Below are positions 21,017 through 33,336 of a stretch of DNA of 64,000 nt, in pieces. Both the position numbers and the translations under genes were made by a program. Positions within the stretch are counted from its first letter, which is position 1. Every line of letters starts with the position of its first letter. This stretch comes from Prochlorococcus sp. AG-363-P19 (GTDB lineage: Bacteria; Cyanobacteriota; Cyanobacteriia; PCC-6307; Cyanobiaceae): the NCBI GenBank assembly GCA_003280055.1, contig QCGG01000007.1:1-64000 (forward strand). The letters run 5' to 3'. Under the pieces are notes generated by a model, which ran no database searches, was not told the DNA's origin, and worked only from the letters and a program-made list of their open reading frames with translations.

Positions 21017-22194
21017 GCCTTGATTCATTCGTTTGGCCAGACAATCTCAAGCGACTTTTACCTGAATTATTAGAAATCAGAAGGCATTTGCATGCACATC
21101 CTGAATTAAGTGGCCAGGAGTATCAAACCGCAGCATTAGTCGCTGGTGATCTTCGTAGTCATGGCTGGGATGTTCTTGAGGCAGTGGGTCGAACCGGTGT
21201 ACTTGCAGAGTTCGGTCCTAAGACTGGCCCCTTAGTTGGTCTTCGAGTGGATATGGATGCATTGCCTATTGAGGAGAAAACCGGTTTGTCTTATGCCTCA
21301 AAACGATTGGGTTTAATGCATGCCTGTGGACATGATTTACATACATCAATTGGTCTTGGTGTTGGAAGATTGCTTTCTCAGGAAGAGAATTTGTCCGCAC
21401 GTGTACGTTTGTTGTTTCAACCTGCTGAAGAGTTAGCTCAAGGCGCGAGATGGATGCGAGAGGATGGCGCTATTAATAATCTGAATGCTCTTTTTGGAGT
21501 GCATGTTTGCCCATCTTTACCTGTAGGTACGATTGGAGTTAGAAGAGGTCTTTTGACAGCTGAAGCTGGAGAATTAGAAATAGAAGTTATAGGCGAATCA
21601 GGTCATGGAGCACGTCCACACCAGGCAATCGATGCGATCTGGATTGCCGCAAGAGTTGTCTCAGGTCTTCAGGAGGCGATTAGTAGGCGCTTGAACGCAT
21701 TGAATCCTGTTGTTATTAGCTTTGGTCGAATAGAAGGAGGTAAGGCTTTCAATGTCATAGCTGATCGGGTCCGCTTGCTAGGAACTGTTCGTTGTCTTGA
21801 CCCTTCATTAAAGGAAAGCTTGCCTTGCTGGATTGAAGAAATTGTGCAGGCAATTTGTTCTGGTTTTGGGGCCAAAGCGGTAGTTAGGTATAGGAGAGTC
21901 GCCCCATCTGTTTACAACGATCCAGAACTTACATCTCTTTTGGAAAATGTTGCAATATCTGAGTTTGGGAAGGAGAGAGTTGAAATTCTTGAACAGCCTT
22001 CTCTGGGAGCCGAGGATTTTGCTGAGCTTCTACAATTAGTACCAGGAACTATGTTTCGCTTGGGAGTTGCTGGTAGCAATGGATGTGCTCCATTGCATAA
22101 TGGCAATTTTTGTCCAGAAGAAAGCAGTGTTGGTTTTGGTATTCAGGTAATTATGGCTACCTTGTTGGAGTGGATGGAAAAGCACTCTAACTAA
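21013..22194 (+). CDS. M20-family amidohydrolase
   Basis: A 393-residue metal-dependent amidohydrolase of the hippurate/IAA-amino-acid hydrolase group. Metal ligands are visible in HACGHDLHTS and in EELAQGAR; RRHLHAHPELSGQE at the start is the family hallmark, and GAEDFAELL lies near the end. The substrate is unknown; related enzymes cleave N-acyl amino acids. ATG 21013 overlaps the TPR gene stop by four bases, which favours this start over the longer frame from 20938. Confidence 0.88.
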   Translation: MSLDSFVWPDNLKRLLPELLEIRRHLHAHPELSGQEYQTAALVAGDLRSHGWDVLEAVGRTGVLAEFGPKTGPLVGLRVDMDALPIEEKTGLSYASKRLGLMHACGHDLHTSIGLGVGRLLSQEENLSARVRLLFQPAEELAQGARWMREDGAINNLNALFGVHVCPSLPVGTIGVRRGLLTAEAGELEIEVIGESGHGARPHQAIDAIWIAARVVSGLQEAISRRLNALNPVVISFGRIEGGKAFNVIADRVRLLGTVRCLDPSLKESLPCWIEEIVQAICSGFGAKAVVRYRRVAPSVYNDPELTSLLENVAISEFGKERVEILEQPSLGAEDFAELLQLVPGTMFRLGVAGSNGCAPLHNGNFCPEESSVGFGIQVIMATLLEWMEKHSN

Positions 22195-22214
22195 ATTTTG
22201 CTTGGTCACTATTG

Positions 22215-22433
22215 ATGAAACCTTCTGCTAACAGCTGGTTATCCTTTGCTGCGCCGTTGCTAATTTTGCTATCTATTGTTGGGCTTTTGCAGAAAAATGA
22301 CACTAACCGGCTTCAATCCTTACCTGCTTTTTTAGTAGGGAGCGGATTGATTGTGAGTGGTGCTTTTTCTAGGCGACTTCGTCGTTCAAAGTTATTGTTT
22401 TTATTACGGGATGACGATTTTAATGAGAGATGA
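22215..22433 (+). CDS. Small membrane protein of unknown function
   Basis: A 72-residue protein 20 bases after the amidohydrolase. It has two hydrophobic segments (SFAAPLLILLSIVGLL and FLVGSGLIVSGAF) separated by a polar turn, then a basic cluster (RRLRRSK). This is a two-helix membrane protein by pattern. I choose ATG 22215 over TTG 22212. Confidence 0.6.
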   Translation: MKPSANSWLSFAAPLLILLSIVGLLQKNDTNRLQSLPAFLVGSGLIVSGAFSRRLRRSKLLFLLRDDDFNER

Positions 22434-22578
22434 GGTCTCTGATGACCTTTGTTATATAGGTAGGTAATTCTCAAATGTGTACTGATTGCAATGAACTTGA
22501 ACCTTTTATCTGAGACTTGGGATACCGAAAATTTTTTCAATGCAGCTTTAGTGAGAAAAAGTAGCTAACTTTGGTAAA

Positions 22579-22664
22579 CACTAGGGGTGCCAGAAACAGC
22601 ATTTTTATCTGGCTGAGATCACACCCTCTGAACCTGATCCGGGTTAGACCGGCGAAGGGAAGTG
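22579..22664 (+). promoter_or_regulatory. TPP riboswitch (THI element)
   Basis: The thiamin pyrophosphate aptamer consensus is clear: GGGGTGCC near 22584, CTGAGAT at 22613-22619, ACCCTCTGAACCTGAT at 22622-22637 and GTTAGACCGGCGAAGGGAA at about 22643-22661. A closing stem pairs CACT (22579-22582) with AGTG (22661-22664). It lies 60 bases upstream of the thiC start, the usual arrangement, and should reduce thiC expression when thiamin pyrophosphate is plentiful. Confidence 0.95.
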
Positions 22665-22669
22665 AATAA

Positions 22670-24121
<1,452 letters not shown>

Positions 24122-24184
24122 AATTACTAAAATACTTCTTTATCGTGATTAACGAAAAGGAATTTGATTGAATTGCGTATTATT

Positions 24185-25117
24185 TTAAATTAATTCTTCT
24201 TTGAACCAAGCTATAGTTTTATCTAGACCTTCTTTCAGAGGAGTTGTTGGCTTCCAACCCAACTCTTTTTTTGCTAGTGAAATTACAGGTTGACGTTGTA
24301 AAGGATCATCTTTTGGTAGGGGCTTTTCAATCAGATCAAGTTGCGGGTTAATTTTTGACCTTATTAATTCGGCTAGTTGCCTAATAGTAAATTCTTCAGG
24401 ATTACCAATATTTATAGGACCTTGATGTTGTCCATTCATCAAGCGAATCATACCTTCTATAAGGTCATCTACATAACAAAATGATCTTGTTTGTGTTCCT
24501 TTTCCATATATTGTTAGTGGCTCACCTTTTAGTGCTTGCCTGACAAAGTTGCTAACCACTCTTCCATCTTTAGGAAGCATTCGTGGCCCATAAGTATTAA
24601 ATATTCTCATAATCCTCATTTCTGTATTGTGCATTCTGTTGTAGTCAAAACAAAGAGTTTCTGCAATTCTCTTGCCTTCGTCATAGCAACTGCGCACTCC
24701 TAAAGTATTTACTGATCCTTTATAGGTTTCTGGTTGGGGATGAATTTCTGGATCACCATATACTTCGCTTGTGCTTGCAAATAGAATTCTGGCATTCACT
24801 CTGCGCGCTAGGCCGAGCATATTGTATGTACCTAGAAAGCTTGTTTTTGCAGTTTTTATTGGATTGAATTGGTAGTGGACAGGGGAAGCTGGACATGCCA
24901 AATGCCATATTCTGTCGACCTCTAGACGTATTGGCTCAGTAACATCATGTCTGATTAATTCGAAGCATGGATGTCCAATCCACTTGGAAACATTAGATTT
25001 TCGGCCGGTAAAATAGTTGTCTAAACAAATAACTTCTTCACCTGCAAGCATTAGCTTATCTATTAGGTGTGAACCTAGAAAGCCTGCTCCTCCAGTTACT
25101 AGATTTCTATTAATCAT
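24185..25117 (-). CDS. UDP-glucuronate decarboxylase-like NAD-dependent epimerase
   Basis: A 310-residue extended short-chain dehydrogenase most like UDP-glucuronic acid decarboxylase (UDP-xylose synthase). It has the NAD motif [23 protein letters not shown], the catalytic STSEVYGDP and YDEGK (Y-x-x-x-K), and [10 protein letters not shown]. It would make UDP-xylose or a related nucleotide sugar for surface polysaccharide. It could instead act as a dTDP-glucose dehydratase-like enzyme. It is convergent with thiC. Confidence 0.82.
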   Translation of the reverse strand: MINRNLVTGGAGFLGSHLIDKLMLAGEEVICLDNYFTGRKSNVSKWIGHPCFELIRHDVTEPIRLEVDRIWHLACPASPVHYQFNPIKTAKTSFLGTYNMLGLARRVNARILFASTSEVYGDPEIHPQPETYKGSVNTLGVRSCYDEGKRIAETLCFDYNRMHNTEMRIMRIFNTYGPRMLPKDGRVVSNFVRQALKGEPLTIYGKGTQTRSFCYVDDLIEGMIRLMNGQHQGPINIGNPEEFTIRQLAELIRSKINPQLDLIEKPLPKDDPLQRQPVISLAKKELGWKPTTPLKEGLDKTIAWFKEELI

Positions 25118-25205
25118 ATTCTTGTTTAGAGACTATTTGTGATTTATAAATTATTGGAATGCCTGAGATTGGTTTGATCATTACTCTTCTCACTCGAATA
25201 ATAAA

Positions 25206-25246
25206 AAATATTTGACTAATTTTTTATGAAAATTAGTCAAATATTT
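25206..25246 (-). terminator. Terminator after transketolase
   Basis: A perfect 18-base-pair stem (25206-25223 with 25229-25246) with a 5-base loop lies 38 bases downstream of the transketolase stop on the minus strand, followed there by a T-rich run. It is AT-rich but long, and fits a rho-independent terminator. It may also act in the other direction. Confidence 0.75.
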
Positions 25247-25284
25247 AGGTAAAGGACAAGATTGATGATTAGTCATCAACTTAA

Positions 25285-27294
25285 TTAATCGAGAAGAGAT
25301 TTTGATTTTTTAATAACATTTTCTACGGTGAAACCAAACTTTTCCATACATGTACCTCCAGGTGCCGATGCGCCAAATCTTCCCATAGTGATACTTGCCC
25401 CATCAAGACCTATGTACTTATGCCATCCGAATGATTCAGCTGCTTCAACTACTAATCTTTTGCGGACTGAATTTGGCAAAACTTCTTCTTTGTATTCAGG
25501 GCTTTGTTCTTCGAAAAGTTCAACACAGGGCATTGATACAACTCTGATTTTATAACCTTGTGAGGAAAGTTTTTCACTTGCTTGAACGCACAAGTCAAGC
25601 TCGCTTCCAGTACCGATTAAAATCAGATCAGGAGTGCTTTGGCAGTCATTTAGTACATATCCCCCTAACGCAACTTTATCGATTGAGGAGTTGGCTTGAT
25701 TGGCCATGCCTTGTCTGCTTAAGCAAAGGGCACTTGGACGGTTGCGATTTTGAATGGCTAGTTTGTATGCACCGCTAGTCTCGTTGCCATCGCCAGGGCG
25801 GAAAACGAGCATGTTTGGAATTGCTCTAAGCGAGGGTATTGTCTCTATTGGTTGATGAGTTGGCCCATCTTCGCCCACTCCAATTGAATCATGGGTCAGT
25901 ACATAGATTACTCCTAATTCGCTAAGAGCAGAGAGCCGCATTGAGCCTCGCATGTAGTCAGCAAAGACTAGGAATGTTCCGCCATAAGGGATTAGCCCAC
26001 TTCTGTGATATGCAATACCGTTCAGAATTGCTGCCATTGCATGTTCTCTTACTCCAAAATGGAGATAACGTTTTTCAGGAGTTTCTGCTTGAAAAGAACC
26101 GGTTTCACCTTTTATATCCGTGTAATTTGAGTGAGTAAGATCTGCTGATCCCCCAATTAATTCAGGAAGGTTTGGGCCTAAAGAGCCCAAACAGATTTGA
26201 GAGTGTTTGCGTGTTGCAAGGCCTTTGTCAGCGGGAGTGTAAACAGGTAGGTCTTTGTTCCAGTCTTCTGGAAGTTCACCACGAAGCATTCGTTCCAATT
26301 CTTTTGCTTCTGTTGGGTACTTTGTCCGGTAATTCTTAAGACATTCATTCCAATTATTTTCCGCTTGTTGTCCTCTTTCGATAGCTTTTCTAAATTGTTC
26401 ATAGACTTCTTGAGGTATTTCAAAAGGTCCTAAATCCCAATCAAGTTGTTTACGAGTAAGTGTCGCTTCTTCCTCTCCTAGTGGAGCACCATGAACCCCA
26501 GCTGTATCGCTTTTATTAGGTGATCCATAGCCGATTGTTGTAGTTATTTTGATGATAGATGGTTTGTCTGAAATCGCTTTTGCGTTTTCAATCGCCTTTG
26601 CTATTGCATTTATATCAGTATTGCCATTCTCCACATGTTGTACATGCCAACCATATGCCTCGTACCTTTTTAAAACATCTTCAGTAAAAGAAACATCTGT
26701 TCGACCGTCAATTGTAATTTGGTTGTCGTCATAGAGGGCAATTAATTTTCCTAATTTGAGATGCCCTGCTAGTGAGCAAGCTTCAGCTGATACTCCTTCT
26801 TGATTGCAACCATCACCCATTACTACATAAGTAAAGTGATCAACAATCTTTGAGTCAACTTTGTTGAACTTGGCAGCTAGGTGAGCCTCAGCAATAGCTA
26901 ATCCAACAGCATTTGAAATTCCAGCACCTAGGGGGCCTGTTGTGACTTCCACTCCTGCAGTTTCAAAGGTTTCTGGATGACCTGGTGTGCGAGAGCCCCA
27001 TTGTCTGAATTGTTTGATGTCTTCTATGGAGACTGATTCATAACCGGTTAGATGTAACAAGGCATATAGAAGCATGCAGCCATGCCCTGCAGATAAGACA
27101 AAGCGATCACGGTTAAACCAATTGGGGTTTTTGGGATTGTGGTTAAGAAACTTGTCCCATAGCGTGTATCCCATCGGGGCACACCCCATTGGAAGGCCTG
27201 GGTGGCCGCTATTGGACTTATTGACTGCATCAACTGCCAGCATCCTTATGCTGTTGATGCAGAGGTTGTCTAGAGAAGCGGGCGCTGCGACCAT
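25285..27294 (-). CDS. tktA: Transketolase
   Basis: Thiamin-dependent transketolase of the Calvin and pentose phosphate cycles. The 669-residue protein begins with [20 protein letters not shown], has GHPGLPMG, the TPP-binding [19 protein letters not shown], and the pyrimidine-domain [16 protein letters not shown]. Length and all main motifs are normal. Since the enzyme uses TPP, it depends on the thiC pathway nearby. Confidence 0.96.
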   Translation of the reverse strand: MVAAPASLDNLCINSIRMLAVDAVNKSNSGHPGLPMGCAPMGYTLWDKFLNHNPKNPNWFNRDRFVLSAGHGCMLLYALLHLTGYESVSIEDIKQFRQWGSRTPGHPETFETAGVEVTTGPLGAGISNAVGLAIAEAHLAAKFNKVDSKIVDHFTYVVMGDGCNQEGVSAEACSLAGHLKLGKLIALYDDNQITIDGRTDVSFTEDVLKRYEAYGWHVQHVENGNTDINAIAKAIENAKAISDKPSIIKITTTIGYGSPNKSDTAGVHGAPLGEEEATLTRKQLDWDLGPFEIPQEVYEQFRKAIERGQQAENNWNECLKNYRTKYPTEAKELERMLRGELPEDWNKDLPVYTPADKGLATRKHSQICLGSLGPNLPELIGGSADLTHSNYTDIKGETGSFQAETPEKRYLHFGVREHAMAAILNGIAYHRSGLIPYGGTFLVFADYMRGSMRLSALSELGVIYVLTHDSIGVGEDGPTHQPIETIPSLRAIPNMLVFRPGDGNETSGAYKLAIQNRNRPSALCLSRQGMANQANSSIDKVALGGYVLNDCQSTPDLILIGTGSELDLCVQASEKLSSQGYKIRVVSMPCVELFEEQSPEYKEEVLPNSVRKRLVVEAAESFGWHKYIGLDGASITMGRFGASAPGGTCMEKFGFTVENVIKKSKSLLD

Positions 27295-27367
27295 GGTATT
27301 AAGTGGGTGAAGGCGTAAATCGGATGAGAGTTAGTTGGGAAGAAGGATAAGTGGGGTTGGGCCCGCT

Positions 27368-28616
27368 TTATGACATCCTTCGGAAGGCAAGGCAGACGTT
27401 ATGTCCTCCAAACCCAAATGAGTTCGAAAGCACTACGTTTAGATTGCTTTCCCTGGCTGTATTGGGCACGTAGTCGAGATCACAATCTGGGTCAGGGTTT
27501 GAATAATTGATGGTTGGAGGAATTACATCGTGCTGGAGTGCAAGTACACAGGCCACTGCCTCAATACCACCTGATCCTCCAAGAAGATGACCAGTCATTG
27601 ACTTGGTTGAACTAACGGGGATTTCTTTGGCTCGTGCGCCGAAAACTTTTTTGATAGCTGCGCTTTCATTGCTGTCATTGGCAGGAGTACTCGTTCCGTG
27701 AGCGTTGATGTAATCAACAGAATCAGTATCGAGTCCCCCATCATTTAGAGCCAAGCGCATTGCCTCAGCACCCCCTATTCCTCCAGGTGTTGGGGATGTG
27801 ATGTGATGCGCGTCACAAGTAGTTCCATACCCAATGATTTCGGCATGGATTGTTGCACCTCGTGATTGTGCACTCTCAAGGGTTTCTAGAACCAGTACAC
27901 CAGCTCCTTCTCCAATAACAAAACCATCTCTTTCAGCATCGAAAGGTCTGCTAGCAGAAGATGGATCATCGTTCCGAAAAGATAAGGCTTTTGCACTCGC
28001 AAACCCTGCAACACCCAGTGGCGTAATACTTGCTTCTGCGCCCCCCACAGATCATGGCATCTGCTTTTCCAAGTTGAAGTAACCTAAAGGCATCGCCGAT
28101 TGCATTGGAACCGGCAGCACATGCAGTAGCAACTGCAGAACTGGGACCTTTTGCTCCTAAAGCAATTGCTGTAAGACCTGTGGCCATATTTGGGATCATC
28201 ATGGGCACAGTGAAAGGACTTACTCGACCTGGACCTTTGCTAGCAAGAACATGGGCTTGACTTTCCATAGTTAACAAGCCGCCAACCCCAGAACCAATAA
28301 TGACTCCTACGCGAGGTGCGGTCTTGTCGGTAATGGCTAATCCAGAAGATTGGATTGCTTGTTTTGCAGCGATTACACCAAATTTTGAGAATCGATCCCA
28401 TCTTTTGGATTCTTTTGGCTCAATAAAGGCGGTTGGATCAAAGTCCTTCACCTCCGCTGCAAAACGACATGCATGAGCAGCAGCATCAAAGAGTGATATT
28501 GCTGCTACACCATTTCGACCAGAAGTAAGGCCATCAAGATAGTCCTTGACGGAATTTCCAATCGGCGTTATCGCACCGAGGCCTGTGACCACAACGCGAT
28601 GGAGACCCTCCACCAT
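27368..28616 (-). CDS. fabF: 3-oxoacyl-ACP synthase II, frame broken by a one-base insertion
   Basis: FabF condenses malonyl-ACP with growing acyl-ACP. The N-terminal frame (from 28616) holds the active-site Cys in [15 protein letters not shown]; the C-terminal frame (to 27368) holds the His residues in [12 protein letters not shown] and [10 protein letters not shown]. They join at a C6 run on the + strand (28041-28046): removing one base restores [13 protein letters not shown] and gives a normal 415-residue protein. Because the break separates catalytic residues of an essential enzyme, a sequencing error is the simplest reading. It follows acpP with 8 bases between. Confidence 0.92.
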
Positions 28617-28624
28617 TGTGCTCC

Positions 28625-28867
28625 TCAGGATTGCTTGTCTTCGATGTATTTGACAGCATCACCAACGGTGGCGATGCCTTCGGCAGCCTCGTCGGGGATT
28701 TCTATATCAAATGCCTCTTCGAGAGCCATTACTAGCTCAACGGTGTCGAGGGAGTCGGCACCAAGGTCGTTTTGAAAGTTGGATGCAGGCTTGACCTCGC
28801 CAGCTTCCACGCTGAGTTGCTCAGCAACGATTGAACGTACTTTTTCGAGAATCTCTTCCTGGGACAT
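28625..28867 (-). CDS. acpP: Acyl carrier protein
   Basis: An 80-residue acidic carrier protein. The phosphopantetheine attachment Ser is in [17 protein letters not shown] start at ATG 28867 ([10 protein letters not shown]), the usual beginning; the frame extends 8 codons further. It precedes fabF in a fatty-acid synthesis operon and is divergent from psaC. Confidence 0.96.
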   Translation of the reverse strand: MSQEEILEKVRSIVAEQLSVEAGEVKPASNFQNDLGADSLDTVELVMALEEAFDIEIPDEAAEGIATVGDAVKYIEDKQS

Positions 28868-28963
28868 AGCCGTGAAGATAGGACTCCGCATCCTACGAGT
28901 TCATGGTCTTGAGTTAACAAGAGTGACGGCAGAGCTGTGAAATTGTCCCAGAGGGACATTTGA

Positions 28964-29251
<288 letters not shown>

Positions 29252-29308
29252 GTTTCCACGATTTCGTTGGATTGAGGTGATTCTTTTTTAGAGTCACCTA
29301 ATCAGCTC

Positions 29309-29332
29309 AGCCCGGCGCTGCCGGGCTTTTTT
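29309..29332 (+). terminator. Rho-independent terminator after psaC
   Basis: AGCCCGGC (29309-29316) and GCCGGGCT (29320-29327) form an 8-base-pair GC-rich stem with a 3-base loop, followed directly by a T run. It lies 57 bases after the psaC stop and ends only about 2 bases before the glmS start codon. Confidence 0.92.
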
Positions 29333-29334
29333 AT

Positions 29335-31239
29335 ATGTGCGGAATAGTTGCGGTTATTGGTTCTCGAGAAGCTTCGCCATTGCTGCTCGAGGGATTAAAG
29401 CAATTGGAATATCGTGGTTACGATTCTGCTGGACTTGCAACTATTGCAACTTCACAAGATGGTTCAGATGGAGTTTTGACTTGTTTAAGAGCTGAAGGAA
29501 AGCTAGGTAATCTTTCAGCCATGGTCGAGAAGAGGGGAGCTTCAGGGCATTTAGGCATTGGACATACACGATGGGCTACGCATGGCAAAGCCGAAGAGAA
29601 AAATGCTCATCCTCATTGCGATGCTTCTGGTGATATCGCAGTGGTTCAAAACGGCATAATTGAAAACCATCGAACTTTGAAAGAAGCCCTTCAGGCCGAA
29701 GGCATCACCTTTACTTCTGAAACTGACACCGAAGTAATTCCTCATTTGATTGCACGGGAATTAGATCGTTTGCAGTTAGAAGGTGATGCTCCTAATGGCG
29801 CGTTGTTCTTAGAGGCTGTGCAGAGGACTTCTAGTCAATTAACAGGTGCATATGCTCTTGCAGTTGTTTGGTCAAAAATCCCAGATGCTTTGATTGTTGC
29901 AAGACGACAAGCTCCATTGTTAATTGGTTTAGGAGAAGGTGAATTTCTTTGCGCAAGCGATACACCTGCCCTTGCAGGATTTACTCGCACGATTCTTCCA
30001 ATGGAGGATGGTGAAATTGCTTTGTTGACTCCGTTAGGGATTGAGTTATATGACTCGCAAGGCACTCGACAACAAAGAAATCCAACTCTTTTAAAAGGCA
30101 TAGATCATGTAGCAGATAGGCGACATTTTCGTCATTTCATGCTCAAGGAAATACACGAACAGTCTGAGATAGCTCAATTATGGGTTTCGAGACATCTCCC
30201 AGAGGGTCTTTCACCGCAGAGACCTGTAGCTTTTCCTTTTGAAGATTCATTTTATAAAGGTGTAGATAGAATCCAAATATTGGCCTGCGGCACTAGTAGA
30301 CATTCTGCATTGGTTGGAGCTCATTTGTTAGAGCAATTTGCAGCAATACCTACGTCAGTTTTTTACGCTAGTGAGTTTAGATATGCACCTCCGCCTCTAG
30401 AGCCAAACACACTCACTATTGGAGTTACTCAATCTGGCGAGACGGCAGATACTCTTGCTGCTCTTTTGATGGAGGCACAGCGACGAGAAGATCATTCAAA
30501 CAAGGCTTTTGCTTCTCATCAGTTAGGAGTAACTAATAGACCTGAGAGTTCTTTGGCTAGGCAAGTTCCTAATATTCTTGATATCGGAGCAGGAATTGAA
30601 ATTGGTGTTGCTGCCACAAAAACTTTTTTAGGTCAATTGTTTGCTTTTTATGGTCTTGCCTTAATGTTTGCTGCTCATAGAAAAAGTCGGAGTGATCAGG
30701 AGATATTGCAACTAATTAATGAACTGAGATCGGTGCCTGATCAATTGCGAGTATTAATTCAAAAACATGATCAATTATCTGAACAAATTGCTCCTCGATT
30801 TGCTGATACAAAAGATGTGATCTTTTTAGGTAGGGGAATTAATTATCCGATTGCTCTAGAGGGTGCTCTAAAACTTAAAGAAATTAGTTATATACATGCA
30901 GAGGGATATCCTGCTGGTGAGATGAAGCATGGTCCAATTGCTTTGCTTGATCCGTGCGTTCCAGTAATATCAATTGCTATGCCGGGAAATGTTTTTGAGA
31001 AGGTTTTAAGTAATGCACAAGAAGCCAAAGCTAGAGATGCCCAATTGATTGGCATTGGTCCGGAAGGTCCTGATACAGAAATATTTGATGCTTTGTTGCC
31101 ACTCCCTACTGTTAGTGAATGGGTGAGTCCTTTGTTCTCTGTTGTCCCTATGCAATTATTGAGCTATCACATCGCAGCACATAGAGGCCTTGATGTAGAC
31201 CAACCAAGAAATCTTGCTAAAAGTGTTACTGTTGAATGA
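29335..31239 (+). CDS. glmS: Glutamine-fructose-6-phosphate aminotransferase
   Basis: GlmS makes glucosamine-6-phosphate for peptidoglycan and lipopolysaccharide. The N-terminal glutaminase has the catalytic Cys2 in MCGIVAVIGS, the segment GYDSAGLA and GHTRWATHG; the C-terminal SIS domains have CGTSRHSALVG and TQSGETADT, and the end is PRNLAKSVTVE. It is 634 residues, normal. The ATG comes immediately after the psaC terminator, with no visible Shine-Dalgarno sequence. Confidence 0.96.
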   Translation: MCGIVAVIGSREASPLLLEGLKQLEYRGYDSAGLATIATSQDGSDGVLTCLRAEGKLGNLSAMVEKRGASGHLGIGHTRWATHGKAEEKNAHPHCDASGDIAVVQNGIIENHRTLKEALQAEGITFTSETDTEVIPHLIARELDRLQLEGDAPNGALFLEAVQRTSSQLTGAYALAVVWSKIPDALIVARRQAPLLIGLGEGEFLCASDTPALAGFTRTILPMEDGEIALLTPLGIELYDSQGTRQQRNPTLLKGIDHVADRRHFRHFMLKEIHEQSEIAQLWVSRHLPEGLSPQRPVAFPFEDSFYKGVDRIQILACGTSRHSALVGAHLLEQFAAIPTSVFYASEFRYAPPPLEPNTLTIGVTQSGETADTLAALLMEAQRREDHSNKAFASHQLGVTNRPESSLARQVPNILDIGAGIEIGVAATKTFLGQLFAFYGLALMFAAHRKSRSDQEILQLINELRSVPDQLRVLIQKHDQLSEQIAPRFADTKDVIFLGRGINYPIALEGALKLKEISYIHAEGYPAGEMKHGPIALLDPCVPVISIAMPGNVFEKVLSNAQEAKARDAQLIGIGPEGPDTEIFDALLPLPTVSEWVSPLFSVVPMQLLSYHIAAHRGLDVDQPRNLAKSVTVE

Positions 31240-31240
31240 T

Positions 31241-32695
31241 TTATTTTAAACTTATTTTATTTATTCTTTGATACCTATCTTCAAATCTTACGATATCATC
31301 TTCACCGAGATAAGTACCACTTTGGATCTCAATTAACTCCATTGGTACTTTGCCTGGATTGGTTAATCTATGTTTGCAGCCTAAAGGAATATAAGTGCTC
31401 TCGTTTTCCCCTAATAGTTGCTGTTCACTATCTCGTTCGACCATGGCTGTTCCTTTAACAACCACCCAATGTTCTGCACGATGATGGTGCATTTGTAGTG
31501 AAAGACTTTCACCAGGGTTGACTACAATTCTTTTAACTTGCCAACGGCTATCCTCTACAACACTTGTGTAATAACCCCATGGTCTATATATTTTACGATG
31601 AGCTTTACCTTCTGGGCTTCTATCTTTTTCTAGTTGTTTGACAATGGTTTTAACGTCTTGTGATTTGTCTTTGTGAGCGATTAAGATCGCATCATCAGTT
31701 TCAACAATTATAAGATTTTCTAGACCAATGCCAACAACTAAACGATGTTCACTTCTTAAGTAACAGTTAGATGTTTGCTCTGTGATTATTCTACCTAAAG
31801 AAACATTTCCAAGAGGGTCTTTTTTTGCAGTCTCCCATAATGCAGCCCAACACCCAACATCACTCCACCCTGCATTTAGTGGAAGGACACTGCCTAGTTT
31901 TGTGTTTTCCATAACAGCAACATCGATTGGTAAGTTTGGACAATTCGTGAAGGCTTCTCTTTCCAGACGAACAAATTCCATATCAGTTGTTTCATTTTCA
32001 AGTGCTGATCTACAAGAGCTGACAATATCTGGCGCCAGGCGTTCTAATTCACTGAGAATTGCACTAGCTTTAAATAGGAAAATCCCGCTATTCCATGTAA
32101 ATCTTCCATCAGCAATAAATTCTTTTGCTTTCTCTTTGTTAGGTTTTTCGATGAATCGAACTATAGGGAGATCTTTGAGTTTGTTTTGATTTGGTTTTTC
32201 ATTGGTTTCTATATACCCATAACCAGTTTCCGGGCAGGTTGGAACGATGCCGAAGGTAACTAGGCGTCCTTCCTCTGCTGGCTTACGCCCTTTCTCGATT
32301 GTTTGCCGAAATCCAACTGAGTCTTGAATTAAATGATCAGCAGATAATACTAAAAGAAGAGGATCATTGCCTCTTGCGGTTGCTTGGAGTGCTGCTACTG
32401 CTATCGCAGGAGCGGTATTACGTCCAATTGGTTCTAAAAGAATAGTTTTTGGGACAGTCTCGATCTGACGCATTTGCTCGGCAACGATGAACCGATGATC
32501 TTCATGGCAAATCACAATCGGATCAGTAAGACCCTTTAGACCTATAAGCCTCTTTTGGGTTTGTTGTAAAAGAGTTTCCCCTTCCATGCCACCTAGTGCC
32601 CAATATTGCTTTGGATAACTTGCGCGAGAAAGGGGCCAAAGGCGCGTCCCCTTGCCTCCACATAGAATCACTGGGATTAGAGGTCTTAATGTCAC
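31241..32695 (-). CDS. manC: Mannose-1-phosphate guanylyltransferase / mannose-6-phosphate isomerase
   Basis: A 484-residue bifunctional enzyme for GDP-mannose synthesis. The N-terminal nucleotidyltransferase has VILCGGKGTRLWPLSRASYP; the C-terminal cupin isomerase has RPWGYYTSV, and MHHHRAEHWVVVKGTA with the metal-binding His cluster. It supplies GDP-mannose for surface glycans. The stop is one base from the end of the convergent glmS. Confidence 0.93.
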   Translation of the reverse strand: MTLRPLIPVILCGGKGTRLWPLSRASYPKQYWALGGMEGETLLQQTQKRLIGLKGLTDPIVICHEDHRFIVAEQMRQIETVPKTILLEPIGRNTAPAIAVAALQATARGNDPLLLVLSADHLIQDSVGFRQTIEKGRKPAEEGRLVTFGIVPTCPETGYGYIETNEKPNQNKLKDLPIVRFIEKPNKEKAKEFIADGRFTWNSGIFLFKASAILSELERLAPDIVSSCRSALENETTDMEFVRLEREAFTNCPNLPIDVAVMENTKLGSVLPLNAGWSDVGCWAALWETAKKDPLGNVSLGRIITEQTSNCYLRSEHRLVVGIGLENLIIVETDDAILIAHKDKSQDVKTIVKQLEKDRSPEGKAHRKIYRPWGYYTSVVEDSRWQVKRIVVNPGESLSLQMHHHRAEHWVVVKGTAMVERDSEQQLLGENESTYIPLGCKHRLTNPGKVPMELIEIQSGTYLGEDDIVRFEDRYQRINKISLK

Positions 32696-32750
32696 GCTTT
32701 TATGTTGTGTTCTCTTAAGAATCGCGCATAACGTAGTTTTGTCGATCTTG

Positions 32751-33284
32751 TTATAGATCTAGTAACCCTTGGGGTGGTGTGAGTTTGAGCCAACCTTGGT
32801 TTATGTTGATTTCTGGCACGATTTCTTTCACCAAGGGGATTAGTATTTTTTTTCCAGTTTTAAGCTCAACTTCTAAGAGGTCATTCCCTGCACTCTCTAG
32901 GCCCTTTACTTCTCCAATGGAAAGATCGTTTTCATTTAGATGAACTTGTAGGCCGATTAAATCAAGAACATGAAATTCATTTGATTTAAGTTTGGGTCGA
33001 CTATTCACTGGCACTAATAAGGTTTGGCCAATTAAATCCTCGGCATCGTTTCGATTGTTGATTCCCTCTAGTTGGATGATATAAATTGATTTTCCTGGGA
33101 CGGGTCTTCCGCAAAGTAAGTTGACTTCTCTAGGTTGTGAACCTTGTTTTGTTGTAACCCATCGTGGCCCATTTTTTGTAAACCGCTCGGGAAAGTCACT
33201 ACTAGGGTTTACGCGAAGTTGACCCTTTAAGCCTTGAGCACTAACAATTTTACCAATCTCTAGCCAATCATCAGCTTTAAACAT
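32751..33284 (-). CDS. rimM: 16S rRNA processing protein RimM
   Basis: RimM binds ribosomal protein S19 during 30S assembly. The 177-residue protein has the N-terminal domain IGKIVSAQGLKGQLRVNP and the PRC-barrel C-terminal domain (FHVLDLIGLQV). It is divergent from the small ndhS-like gene, and upstream of manC on the same strand. Confidence 0.9.
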   Translation of the reverse strand: MFKADDWLEIGKIVSAQGLKGQLRVNPSSDFPERFTKNGPRWVTTKQGSQPREVNLLCGRPVPGKSIYIIQLEGINNRNDAEDLIGQTLLVPVNSRPKLKSNEFHVLDLIGLQVHLNENDLSIGEVKGLESAGNDLLEVELKTGKKILIPLVKEIVPEININQGWLKLTPPQGLLDL

Positions 33285-33336
33285 TTTTCACTAGGCTCAG
33301 AGGATAATGTTTTGAGTGATGTTCCGAATTGAACTC

